Assembly (NCBI GenBank): GCA_002314325.1
Contig: DCFC01000032.1
Coordinates: 75,396-117,001, forward strand
Reading direction: 5' to 3'
DNA: 41,606 nucleotides
DNA from: Megamonas hypermegale
GTDB taxonomy: Bacteria; Bacillota; Negativicutes; Selenomonadales; Selenomonadaceae
Shown: positions 24,866 through 33,027 of the stretch, in pieces
Numbering within the stretch: position 1 is the first letter of the stretch
How the letters are laid out: every line of letters starts with the position of its first letter
Notes under the pieces: generated by a model
Database searches by the model: none
Seen by the model: the letters and a program-made list of their open reading frames with translations, nothing else
What the model was told of the DNA's origin: nothing
Made by a program: the position numbers and the translations under genes

Positions 24866-26185
24866 TTAAAATAGAATTGTATTGAGTATCATGACGCCGA
24901 TTAGACCGGCAACGGCGATGATTGTTTCCAGTGCGCACCATGTACGCATCGTTCCTTTGACTGTCAGGCCGAAAAATTCCTTAAAGAGCCAGAAACCAGG
25001 GTCGCTCGGCGGGCTCAGGATTACACTGCCGGCACCGACTGTCAGAACCATGAGTTCTGGGCTTGCACCGGTAATCGGAATGAGCGGAGCAATGATACCG
25101 CCGGCCGTGAGCGCGGCAACCGTGGCTGAACCTACGGCGATGCGGATAACGGCGGCGATGAGCCAGCCCATAACCAGCGGCGATAGTGCGGCATCCTGAA
25201 TGAGCGTGCCGATGTAGGAGCCGAGACCGCTGTCGATTAAAATCTGTTTCAGTACACCGCCGCCGGCAACGACGAGTAAAATCATGGCAATCGTCTTAAC
25301 GGCGCTGTCGACGCTTTCCATTACCTCTTTCATAGATTTACCACGATTTAATCCAAATGTAAAGATGGCAATGATTACGGATATGGTCAGAGCAATGTCG
25401 GGATTGCCCAGAAATACGAGAACGTGATAGATGGTATAGCTGTCATCCAGCACCATTTTGACGATAGCGGAAGCTGCCATTAAGATGACAGGAACGAGCG
25501 CCGTGAATACACTGATGCCGAAAGACGGCATTTCGCTGTCCTTGAAGATTTTCGGATTGTACAGACCCTGCGGGATTTCCGGACGCAGGTCTTTAACGAA
25601 GTTGAAATAAAGCGGACCGGCAATGATGACGGTAGGAACGGCGATTAAAAAACCGTAGATGAGTGTAGTGCCTAAATCGGCATTGAAGATAACGGCGATG
25701 GCCGTAGGGCCGGGATGCGGCGGCAGGAAGGCGTGCGCGGAAGAAAGCGACGCCGCCATCGGAATGCCGACTTCAAGCAGGTTTACTTTAGCTTCAGCAG
25801 CTATGGTGAATACGAGCGGGATTAACAGTACGAAGCCGATTTCGTAGAAAAGAGCGAGACCTACGACGAAACCGGTCAGGCAGACGGCCCAGCGGACATT
25901 TTTTACGCCGAACGTGTCGATAAGCGTGGTGGCGATGCGCTGAGCGCCGCCGCTATCCGCCATGAGCTTGCCGAGCATGGCGCCGAAGCTGACGACAATG
26001 GCAAGACCGCCGAGCGTGCCGCCCAGACCTTTGGTGATGGAGGGAACGATAGCGTCAACGGAAAGACCGAGCGCAAAGCCCATGAAGATGGCAACGAAAA
26101 TCAAGGAGAGAAAACTGTTCAGTTTGCATTTGACAATCAGAATGAATAAGATAACGATACCGACAGCTAATATGGCAAGTGGCAT
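24866..26185 (-). CDS. gntP: Gluconate:H+ symporter, GntP family
   Basis: Polytopic permease of 439 residues with about twelve hydrophobic segments. GntP-family features are LSLIFVAIFMGFALGLSVDAIV near the N-terminus, PSITKGLGGTLGGLAIVVSFGAMLGKLM, ALFYEIGFVLLIPLVF, and LPPHPGPTAIAVIF in the centre. AAGGAAG precedes the ATG by eight bases. It is between gntK and gnd, so gluconate is the natural substrate; related hydroxy acids such as fructuronate are handled by some paralogues. Confidence 0.94.
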   Translation of the reverse strand: MPLAILAVGIVILFILIVKCKLNSFLSLIFVAIFMGFALGLSVDAIVPSITKGLGGTLGGLAIVVSFGAMLGKLMADSGGAQRIATTLIDTFGVKNVRWAVCLTGFVVGLALFYEIGFVLLIPLVFTIAAEAKVNLLEVGIPMAASLSSAHAFLPPHPGPTAIAVIFNADLGTTLIYGFLIAVPTVIIAGPLYFNFVKDLRPEIPQGLYNPKIFKDSEMPSFGISVFTALVPVILMAASAIVKMVLDDSYTIYHVLVFLGNPDIALTISVIIAIFTFGLNRGKSMKEVMESVDSAVKTIAMILLVVAGGGVLKQILIDSGLGSYIGTLIQDAALSPLVMGWLIAAVIRIAVGSATVAALTAGGIIAPLIPITGASPELMVLTVGAGSVILSPPSDPGFWLFKEFFGLTVKGTMRTWCALETIIAVAGLIGVMILNTILF

Positions 26186-26230
26186 GGTAAAGACTTCCTT
26201 TCTGCTTCTATATAAAATCCGTGCATGAAT

Positions 26231-27787
26231 TTATTTGTACATCTGGTTTTGATACATGGTTATGCGGGCAAATTCAGGCTGCAGTTTTGTGTATAAAACA
26301 TTGTAAATATCGAACAGTTCTTTATATACGGCGAAATTTTCCGTTTGCGGATGATAGATTTTTTTCGGCTGGATTAAATTAGCCGTATCAGCGATGCTGT
26401 TCATTTCGCCGCTGGCGATAAACCCGAGTACGGCGGCGCCGAAAGCTGCGCCTTCGCTGTTTTGCGGCAGTGTGATATCTTCAGCGAAAATATCGGACAT
26501 AATCTGCAGCCACAGAGCCGATTTGGTGAAGCTGCCGCTGACGCGGATATCTTCCACTTTGCCGAAATCCTTCAAAGCGTCCAGAACGCAGTTTAGGCTG
26601 AAGCAGATACCTTCCATGGCGGCTCTAATCATATGCGAGCGACTGTGATTTAAAGACAGTCCGAAGAACATGCCGCGCAGCTCGGAATTCCAGTACGGAG
26701 CGCGTTCGCCCGTGAAGAACGGCAAGAGTAAGAGCCCTTCCGAGCCTGCCGGTATTTTGGAAGCTTTTAGCGTCATAAGGTCGTACGGGTCGATGCCGAT
26801 ATCGTCGAGACGGCGGCTGTTGTAATGGCAGATTTGGTCGCGCATCCAGCGCATGATGATACCGCCGTTGTTGATAGCGCCGCCGGCTACCCACATATCG
26901 TCCGTGAGATTATAGCACCATGTACGGTTTTTGCTGTCGACTTTCGGATTTTTCGTGAGCATGCGGATAGCGCCGCTTGTGCCGATTGTGGCGCTGAGCT
27001 GTCCTGATTTTATCGCGCCGATGCCGACGTTTACCAGTACGCCGTCCGTTGCGCCGATTACGACAGGCAGCCCTTCCGGCAGATTAAGTCTTTGCGCCGC
27101 TTGTGCTGTCAGTTTGTGCATATAGGTGGTGGAAACGACGGGCGGGAGCTGTTCGCGTCTGATACCGGCAAATGATAAGATGTCATCATCCCAGTCCATA
27201 GTGTGAGCGTTGTACAAACCGCTGGCGGAAGCGGAGGACTTGTCGACTACCCATTGTCCCGTCATTTTTTCGAATACATAGTCTTTTAACGAATAGATGT
27301 AGCGCATTTTGGCGAAAACATCAGGGAAGTTTTTCCGCACCCAGAGGATTTTCAGGAAAGGATAGCACGAATGAGCCGGACAGCAGGTTTTTTCATAAAA
27401 ACTTTTTGTAAGTGTAGGGTCTTTTTTCAATTCATTGACTATTTCCACGCTGCGGCTGTCCGCCCATGTTATCATGTTGCTCAAAAGTTCGCGCTTTTCA
27501 TTGGCGGGAGCAAAGCTGTGCATTACAGTGCTGATGGCTATGCCGGAGACGGTTTTGCCTTTGTAGATTAAAGTGTTTGCCGTATCGCGCACCACTTTTT
27601 CGATGGCTTTATAAATGATTTCTGGATTTTGTTCCGCCCAGTCAGGGTACGGTGTTTCCAGCGGATAAAATTCGTCGCTGCTGCAAAGGCTTACGCCGTT
27701 TTTCTGATAGGCAATGGCTCTGACGCCTGTCGTACCGATGTCCAGCCCAATCCAGATGCTGTTATTGATATTGTTAAAACTCAACAT
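26231..27787 (-). CDS. gntK: Gluconokinase, FGGY family
   Basis: Phosphorylates D-gluconate to 6-phosphogluconate. 518 residues, FGGY-type like Bacillus GntK rather than the small E. coli GntK. The N-terminal phosphate-1 loop WIGLDIGTTGVRAIAY (about 12-27), ATIGTSGAIR in the second actin-like lobe, and EGLLLLPFFTGERAPYWNSELRG, typical of gluconokinase/xylulokinase, are present. GSFTKSALWLQIMSDIF near residue 420 is the adenosine-binding FGGY signature 2 region. AAGGAGCG lies seven bases before the ATG. First gene of the operon, divergent from the RpiR regulator. Confidence 0.94.
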   Translation of the reverse strand: MLSFNNINNSIWIGLDIGTTGVRAIAYQKNGVSLCSSDEFYPLETPYPDWAEQNPEIIYKAIEKVVRDTANTLIYKGKTVSGIAISTVMHSFAPANEKRELLSNMITWADSRSVEIVNELKKDPTLTKSFYEKTCCPAHSCYPFLKILWVRKNFPDVFAKMRYIYSLKDYVFEKMTGQWVVDKSSASASGLYNAHTMDWDDDILSFAGIRREQLPPVVSTTYMHKLTAQAAQRLNLPEGLPVVIGATDGVLVNVGIGAIKSGQLSATIGTSGAIRMLTKNPKVDSKNRTWCYNLTDDMWVAGGAINNGGIIMRWMRDQICHYNSRRLDDIGIDPYDLMTLKASKIPAGSEGLLLLPFFTGERAPYWNSELRGMFFGLSLNHSRSHMIRAAMEGICFSLNCVLDALKDFGKVEDIRVSGSFTKSALWLQIMSDIFAEDITLPQNSEGAAFGAAVLGFIASGEMNSIADTANLIQPKKIYHPQTENFAVYKELFDIYNVLYTKLQPEFARITMYQNQMYK

Positions 27788-27878
27788 TTGTATCGCTCCT
27801 TAAAAGATGCTGATTATTTTCGTGAATTGATGGAAAATTTTTTTGTTTATGTAAGTTGCAACTTCATTTTCTGATAAG

Positions 27879-27907
27879 AGTATATCAAATTCAAAAGTAT
27901 TTTGCAA
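27879..27907 (-). promoter_or_regulatory. Promoter of the gluconate operon
   Basis: On the minus strand TTGCAA (27902-27907) and TATACT (27879-27884) are exactly 17 bases apart, about 90 bases upstream of gntK. Confidence 0.65.
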
Positions 27908-27931
27908 CATATTTTTCATTATAAATTTTAA

Positions 27932-27953
27932 AAATGATAGATTTATATCATTT
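27932..27953. promoter_or_regulatory. Inverted-repeat operator candidate in gntK-rpiR intergenic region
   Basis: AAATGATA-N6-TATCATTT is a perfect 8-bp dyad located immediately upstream of the gntK -35. A third copy of the half-site (TATCATTT, 27976-27983) lies upstream of the regulator gene. A position between divergent promoters suits binding by the RpiR-family regulator. Confidence 0.6.
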
Positions 27954-28031
27954 TTGCAAAAATCGTATCAATAAATATCATTTCTGTTAAAATAGAAACA
28001 GGGATTAATGATGATAAATGAGGTATCAGAT

Positions 28032-28898
28032 ATGGAAAAAAATATATCTAAAAAAAATATATCTATCATAACGCTGTTGCGCAGCAATTACAACAATATG
28101 ACGAAATCGGAAAAGAAGATTGCCGATTATATTCTGGCGAACGAAAAGAGCGTGATGAGCCAGACAATTTCCGATTTGGCAGTCAAGGCTCAAAGCTCGG
28201 AGATTACCGTGTCCCGTTTTTGCAAAAAACTCGGGTTCAACGGTCTGCAAAGCTTTAAAATTGCGCTTGCTGGTGAAGTGTTCAGCAAAGATGAGCTGCT
28301 GTCGCAGGAGATAAATCCGCACGATTCATATAAGACGATAGCGGAAAAATTGTTTTCCTCCATAGCGGACGGCTTGCAGGATACGCTGAAACTGCTCGAT
28401 TTTGAGGAGATAAACAAAGCTGTCGATTTGATATCAAAAGCCAGACAGATTTGCGTTTACGGCTTCGGTAATTCCTATACGGTCTGCAAGGACATTGAAA
28501 CGCGCTTCATGCGTTTCGGCATACCGGTGAAGGCGTACTGCGATTTGCATATGCAGCTGACGGCTTCTTCGCTGCTGACGCAGGAAGATTTGATAATTGC
28601 CGTTTCGCATACGGGTTCCAATATTGACCTATTGCAGTCGATTGAATTGGCACATGATAATAAAATTCCGATTATCGCGATAACGAGCTATATGAATTCG
28701 CCGCTGTGCAAACTGGCGGATGTCGTTCTGCACGGCATGGGAAGAGAGGTCGCCTATAAATCGGAAGCAGTGGCATCGCGCTTAATTCATATGGCGATTG
28801 TGGATGTACTGTATATGGGAATTTATCAGCACAATGTGGACAAAGGTTTTGCCAATATCGAGAAAATGCGCGCCGCTATAGCTAAAAGGCGATTATAG
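28032..28898 (+). CDS. RpiR-family transcriptional regulator of gluconate genes
   Basis: HTH plus SIS regulator, 288 residues. N-terminal helix-turn-helix: MTKSEKKIADYILANEKSVMSQTISDLAVKAQSSEITVSRFCKKLGF is split over residues 23-68. The C-terminal SIS domain has ICVYGFGNSYTVCKDIETRF (about 142-161) and LIIAVSHTGSNIDLL, which bind phosphosugars. Divergent from gntK, so it probably senses 6-phosphogluconate or a related ester. Start: ATG at 28032 with GAGG eight bases upstream; the ATG at 28008 (AGGG four bases upstream) is a possible alternative adding eight residues. Confidence 0.88.
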   Translation: MEKNISKKNISIITLLRSNYNNMTKSEKKIADYILANEKSVMSQTISDLAVKAQSSEITVSRFCKKLGFNGLQSFKIALAGEVFSKDELLSQEINPHDSYKTIAEKLFSSIADGLQDTLKLLDFEEINKAVDLISKARQICVYGFGNSYTVCKDIETRFMRFGIPVKAYCDLHMQLTASSLLTQEDLIIAVSHTGSNIDLLQSIELAHDNKIPIIAITSYMNSPLCKLADVVLHGMGREVAYKSEAVASRLIHMAIVDVLYMGIYQHNVDKGFANIEKMRAAIAKRRL

Positions 28899-28909
28899 AA
28901 TAAACTTTA

Positions 28910-29027
28910 TTGTGCTAGTAACACATCGAGCCTGCATAAGCAGTATGATACTTTATATTCGTTCGATGTTGGCACTTAATCTTACTAAATATAAAGTATT
29001 ATACTGCTCTGATGTATTAATCAGAAC
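28910..29027 (+). repeat. Hairpin repeat element, copy 3 (forward orientation)
   Basis: Starts with TTGTGCTAGT 12 bases after the regulator's stop. Inner arms 28940-28959 and 28988-29007 pair with one G-U/G-T wobble position. The conserved loop (TTCGTTCGATGTTGGCACTT) has the same order as in copies 4 and 5. The right outer end is degenerate. Confidence 0.87.
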
Positions 29028-29034
29028 GATAGAT

Positions 29035-29077
29035 AAAAAAGGAACTGCCGCTTAAATTTAAGCAGCAGCTCCTTTTT
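29035..29077. terminator. Bidirectional terminator between rpiR and yitT-like genes
   Basis: AAAAAGGA followed by CTG-CGCTTAAA pairs with the mirrored TTTAAGC-GCAG-TCCTTTTT, giving a long stem with two mismatches and A/T runs on both sides. It serves the two convergent genes. Confidence 0.85.
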
Positions 29078-29097
29078 GGTATATAAGCAAATAAATA

Positions 29098-29937
29098 TCA
29101 GTTGTAGGAAAAACCTTTGCCGTTCACTTCGGAGGCATTAGCGATTATGAAAAATGCCTTGGAGTCTATCTTTAAAGCGATTTCCTTTATTTTGCTGAGC
29201 TGAGTGAGCGTGATTACGACGTAGAGAATGCGTTTTTTCGTATGCGTGTAGCCGCCTTCGCCTTCGATGAAAGTAACGCCGCGTCCCAGTTCGTGCATGA
29301 TGTGTTCGGCTATTTCTCCTGATTTGTCGGAAACAATCATGATGGATTTTCGCTTATTGAAACCGGTAACGATGCGGTTGTCGACTTCGCCCATGATGTA
29401 CATGTAAATCAAAGTGTAGATGGCGACTTCGAAATTGAACAGGCATAGACCGCACAAAACGATGAGACAGTTCAAAGCGAATATCATCGTGCCGATATTG
29501 TAGGAATAGAGTTTGCGGATTAGGGCGGCGACGACGTCGGCTCCGCCGGTATTGGCATTGGCGCGCAGGATTAGACCGAACCCTATGCCGGAGATTACGC
29601 CGGCGACGATGGCGGAAAGCATTGGATTATTATGTAGGGGCGTATACGGTGTCAAAAATGAAGTCAAATCGATAAAGAGTGAATAGAGAAATGTTCCTAA
29701 GATGGTATTGAAGAAATACCGCTTGCCAAAGAAATGGTAGGCAATATACAAAATAGGAATATTGAATACAATATTTTGCATACCTATCGGCAGTCCAAAC
29801 AGGTAATGCAAAATGATGGCGATACCGGTTATGCCGCCGGACAGAAAATGATTGGGAATTAGAAAAAGATTACAGGAGATGGCGGAGATGAGAGCACCGC
29901 ATACAATCATGGTGTACTGTAAAGCATATTTTTTCAT
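29098..29937 (-). CDS. YitT family membrane protein (DUF161 + DUF2179)
   Basis: 279 residues from ATG at 29937, which has GAGGTAG seven bases upstream; an upstream in-frame extension of 32 residues lacks such a site. Five to six hydrophobic helices in residues 8-170 hold two family repeats, LFLIPNHFLSGGITGIAIILHYLFG and LILRANANTGGADVVAALIRK. The C-terminal DUF2179 cytoplasmic domain (about 190-275: IMIVSDKSGEIAEHIMHELGRGVTFIEGEGGYT) ends the protein. The family is widespread in Firmicutes without a settled function. It stands alone on its strand. Confidence 0.9.
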   Translation of the reverse strand: MKKYALQYTMIVCGALISAISCNLFLIPNHFLSGGITGIAIILHYLFGLPIGMQNIVFNIPILYIAYHFFGKRYFFNTILGTFLYSLFIDLTSFLTPYTPLHNNPMLSAIVAGVISGIGFGLILRANANTGGADVVAALIRKLYSYNIGTMIFALNCLIVLCGLCLFNFEVAIYTLIYMYIMGEVDNRIVTGFNKRKSIMIVSDKSGEIAEHIMHELGRGVTFIEGEGGYTHTKKRILYVVITLTQLSKIKEIALKIDSKAFFIIANASEVNGKGFSYN

Positions 29938-30020
29938 GAAATTTCTACCTCGATAGATTATTGCTATCCATATTATACATGATATGAGATTTATGGCAAA
30001 TATTTTTTCGGGAAAAAAGA

Positions 30021-30064
30021 AAAACAGTTGCAAGAGGGAAGTTTTATGATTGCAACTGTTTTTT
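30021..30064 (-). terminator. Terminator of the BOF protein gene
   Basis: AAAACAGTTGCAA (30021-30033) pairs with TTGCAACTGTTTT (30050-30062), flanked by A and T runs, 20 bases past the stop at 30083. Confidence 0.87.
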
Positions 30065-30082
30065 GTTTATTTCAGGGTTTTA

Positions 30083-30430
30083 TTATAATTTTTTTATGCC
30101 TTTTACGTCTAAGTCAACGCCGTGCCAGTCTTTGTCCACTTCAGCGAAAATCTGAACAGGTACGTTCAGTTCAAGATTGAACCAGCAGTCATCGTCTACT
30201 TCAACATTCATTTCAGAACCGGCTTTGTCCTTGAATGTGAAGATATCATCATAAACGTGTTTAGTGAACTGACCTTCGATTAATACGCGCTGGTCGTCAT
30301 AAGCATTTTTTTCAACTTCAGCGATTGTGGTCGGCTGCATGTTCGGATTGTATTTGGCAGCAAATACAGCGGCGCTGCCGAGTACACAGATAACAAGAAC
30401 ACTTAAAAGAGCAATGAGTAATTTTTTCAT
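30083..30430 (-). CDS. BOF-domain (YgiW/YdeI family) exported protein
   Basis: Small periplasmic OB-fold protein, 115 residues from ATG at 30430 (GGAGGATATTCTT upstream). An N-terminal signal peptide (MKKLLIALLSVLVICVLGSAAVFA, cleavage near 24) is followed by the BOF pattern: TTIAEVEKNAYDDQRVLIEGQFTKHV, then DIFTFKDKAGSEMNVEVDDDCW and a closing DLDVKGIKKL. E. coli YgiW and YdeI are linked to stress tolerance. It is divergent from an OmpR-type two-component system, the same neighbourhood as ygiW-qseBC in enteric bacteria, which supports control by that system. Confidence 0.88.
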   Translation of the reverse strand: MKKLLIALLSVLVICVLGSAAVFAAKYNPNMQPTTIAEVEKNAYDDQRVLIEGQFTKHVYDDIFTFKDKAGSEMNVEVDDDCWFNLELNVPVQIFAEVDKDWHGVDLDVKGIKKL

Positions 30431-30520
30431 AAGAATATCCTCCATATATATAAATTATTTTGATTACTTTTTTATGTAAGGCGTCATCAACAGCCTACAC
30501 CTATATAATAAACAATAAAT

Positions 30521-30564
30521 ATTAAAAGAAAATTACAACTAAATTAAAATTTGATTAAAAATAT
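30521..30564. promoter_or_regulatory. Four boxes at 11-bp period (response-regulator array candidate)
   Basis: ATTAAAA at 30521, ATTACAA at 30532, ATTAAAA at 30543 and ATTAAAA at 30554 recur with an exact 11-base start-to-start distance in the 206-base region between the BOF gene and the response-regulator gene. Tandem direct half-sites one helical turn apart are how OmpR-family regulators bind. Low complexity of AT-rich DNA is the main reason for caution. Confidence 0.6.
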
Positions 30565-30636
30565 ACAATACTACTTTTTATTTTATAGAAAACATGGTTT
30601 GATATAAGTAGGAGAAATTTAAAAGGAGGAGTTGTT

Positions 30637-31317
30637 ATGACTAAGATATTTATCGTAGAAGATGAACGGCGCATTGCCCGCTTTTTACAGATGGAACTGG
30701 AACATGAAGGTTTTCAGACGGCGAATGAAAGCAACGGGCTTCGCGCTTATGAAAGAATTATACAGGAAAATTACGATTTGGTTTTACTAGATATCATGCT
30801 GCCGGGCATGGACGGGCTTACCATTTGCAAAAATGTGCGTAAATTGTCCGACATACCGATTATAATGCTTACGGCCAAAGATGAGATAAATGATAAGGTA
30901 ACAGGGCTTGATATCGGAGCGGATGATTATATTACGAAGCCTTTTGCCATACAGGAACTGCTGGCGAGAATTCGCGTGGCGCTCAGAAAACACAATAATA
31001 ACGCCAAACAGGAAGAGCCTTCCGTGTTCACGTTTAAAAATATAACGGTGTATCTGGACAGACATGAAGTGCTGGTCAACGATACGGTAGTGGAGCTCAC
31101 GAAAAAAGAATACGATTTGCTTTTGTACATGCTGCAAAATCATGACCATGTGCTGTCGCGCGAGCAGATTTTGCAGTCTATCTGGGGCTATGAGTATATG
31201 GGCGATACGAATGTGGTGGATGTGTACATCCGCTATCTGCGCTCCAAAATCGACGATGAGTTCAATGAAAAGTACATTCATACGGTGAGAGGAATTGGCT
31301 ATGTTATCAAGACTTAA
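30637..31317 (+). CDS. OmpR/PhoB-family response regulator
   Basis: 226 residues. The receiver domain has the acidic pair EDE at 8-10, phospho-acceptor Asp52 (LVLLDIMLPGMDG), the switch threonine in IIMLTAKDE with the conserved lysine, and ITKPF. The winged-helix output domain (about 128-226) includes LTKKEYDLLLYMLQNHDHVLSREQI and VDVYIRYLRSKID. AAGGAGGAG precedes the ATG. The kinase start overlaps its stop, so both are translated as a pair. Likely target: the adjacent BOF gene and itself, through the 11-bp repeat array. Confidence 0.95.
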   Translation: MTKIFIVEDERRIARFLQMELEHEGFQTANESNGLRAYERIIQENYDLVLLDIMLPGMDGLTICKNVRKLSDIPIIMLTAKDEINDKVTGLDIGADDYITKPFAIQELLARIRVALRKHNNNAKQEEPSVFTFKNITVYLDRHEVLVNDTVVELTKKEYDLLLYMLQNHDHVLSREQILQSIWGYEYMGDTNVVDVYIRYLRSKIDDEFNEKYIHTVRGIGYVIKT

Positions 31318-32767
31318 GCGGATTTTACCGAACTTTGTGCATCCGAGACTGAAATACATGCCTATTTCGCTGAAGCTGGCGCTTATCTACAGCATTATGC
31401 TGTCGATGATACTGGTGATAACGCTCAGTGCTACGCTTATCGGCATTCACTACGTATTGTACCGTGAAGCGGAGATTTCCATTACATTGTCGGCCGATTA
31501 TGCGGAAAAGAAAGCCAATGAAAAGGATATGCAGAGTTTTATCCATGACGTGGAAAAATCGTCGCTTATTCCCGGCGTCGTAATACGTATAACGGACAGC
31601 GGCAACAATATAATCTACGACAGTGTGCCGCGCTATATTTCCATCGAAAAAGTGCAGCATAGTCTGGAGCTGCAGCAGCAGAACCGGCGAGTGGGCGATT
31701 ATATCCGCAATGTGCTTTTGCCGGACAATCTGAAGTTCATAGATTTTAAGCATTTCTGGATATTCTACACGCAAAGAACGGTGGAGAAAGACGATAACGT
31801 ATATACACTGCATTTTCTGCGCACGATAACGGCGGAAAAAGCATTTCTGACCGAGCTGGGCGAAACGATTTTCTATGCCGGTCTTGTCGGTGTGCTGATT
31901 TCCATAATCTGCGGTTTTTTGCTCAGCCGCAAATTGTTAAAGCCGCTCAGCGATATTACCCGCAAGGTTAAGGAGATTGAAATTCAGGATTTAAATCAGC
32001 GGATAAAAGTTCAGCCGACGCATGATGAGCTGGAGGAACTGGCTAATACATTCAATCTGATGCTGGAGCGGCTGCAAAAAGGTTTTGAACAGCAGCGGCA
32101 GTTCGTATCGGACGCTTCGCACGAGCTCAGAACACCGGCGACTGTAATCTGCGGCTATTCGGATATGCTGGCGCGCTGGGGCAAAGACGACCCGCAGACA
32201 GCGGATGAATGTATTACGGCAATTCATTCGGAAGCGATTAATATGCAGCGGCTGATTGAAAAACTGCTGTTTTTGGCGCGGGCCGACCAGAAAAGGCAGG
32301 TACTGCATAAAGAATCCATTGATATGCAGATGCTTATTGCCGATATTGCCAAAGATACGCAGCTTATCGCGCCGCAGCATACGGTGTCATGCAGCGTGAA
32401 CGAGGATGGTTATATTTTTGCCGACCCGCTCTGCATACGGCAGATGCTGCGCATTTTCCTCGACAACAGCATAAAATATACGCCGGACGGCGGCAAGATA
32501 GAAATATCCTCACATAACGACGGCAAGCAGATGGTTGTAAAAATCGCCGACAACGGTATCGGTATCGACAAAGAGGAACAGAAGAAGATTTTCGAACGTT
32601 TCTACCGCGTGGATACAGCACGGACGAAAAACGGCGTAGGCGGTACGGGGCTCGGTCTTTCCATAGCGGAATGGATTGCCAAGGCGCATGATATTAAGAT
32701 ACAGCTGGAAAGCGAACCGGATAAGGGAACGACGATAATTTTATCTATACCGCTTGACCGCGGTTGA
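31301..32767 (+). CDS. Sensor histidine kinase (HAMP, HisKA, HATPase)
   Basis: 488 residues from ATG at 31301, which overlaps the end of the regulator gene and has AGAGGA seven bases upstream; a TTG two codons earlier is an alternative. Two membrane helices (about 26-50 and 189-209) bracket a periplasmic sensor domain of about 138 residues. HAMP spans about 210-262. Phospho-acceptor His274 lies in FVSDASHELRTPATVI; the N box DNSIKYTP, G1 KIADNGIGI and G2 GGTGLGLSIAEWI are intact. The signal sensed is unknown; pairing with a periplasmic BOF protein suggests an envelope cue. Confidence 0.94.
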   Translation: MLSRLKRILPNFVHPRLKYMPISLKLALIYSIMLSMILVITLSATLIGIHYVLYREAEISITLSADYAEKKANEKDMQSFIHDVEKSSLIPGVVIRITDSGNNIIYDSVPRYISIEKVQHSLELQQQNRRVGDYIRNVLLPDNLKFIDFKHFWIFYTQRTVEKDDNVYTLHFLRTITAEKAFLTELGETIFYAGLVGVLISIICGFLLSRKLLKPLSDITRKVKEIEIQDLNQRIKVQPTHDELEELANTFNLMLERLQKGFEQQRQFVSDASHELRTPATVICGYSDMLARWGKDDPQTADECITAIHSEAINMQRLIEKLLFLARADQKRQVLHKESIDMQMLIADIAKDTQLIAPQHTVSCSVNEDGYIFADPLCIRQMLRIFLDNSIKYTPDGGKIEISSHNDGKQMVVKIADNGIGIDKEEQKKIFERFYRVDTARTKNGVGGTGLGLSIAEWIAKAHDIKIQLESEPDKGTTIILSIPLDRG

Positions 32768-32773
32768 AAATGA

Positions 32774-32850
32774 TATAGCTCAGGGAGAAAATCGGACACG
32801 TTTTGCGAAAAATTGTGTACTAATTTTCTTCAATGAGCTATAATTTTTTT
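32774..32850 (+). terminator. Terminator-like structure after the kinase gene
   Basis: TATAGCTCA (32774-32782) pairs with TGAGCTATA (32834-32842), followed by eight T residues. The 51-base loop is unusually long and can fold a smaller ACAC/GTGT hairpin. It lies between the kinase stop and repeat copy 4. Confidence 0.5.
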
Positions 32851-32861
32851 TATAACAATCT

Positions 32862-32986
32862 GTTGTGCTGGTAAGATATTGAGCCTTTAAGCCAGCAGTA
32901 TAACAGTTCATATTCGTTTGATGTTGTCACTTAACCTCACTGAATATAAACTATTATACTGCTTTGGAAAATCAACTGGCATAACA
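32862..32986 (+). repeat. Hairpin repeat element, copy 4 (forward orientation)
   Basis: Begins TTGTGCTGGT. Arms 32895-32914 and 32943-32962 pair with two A-C mismatches. It shares the conserved loop with other copies and, like copy 5, has G at 32906 pairing with C at 32951 where copies 1-3 have C pairing with G. It lies 95 bases past the kinase stop, after another terminator-like hairpin. Confidence 0.87.
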
Positions 32987-33027
32987 GATTTATAACACTT
33001 TATAACAAACGAAAAGAAGGGATTTTT

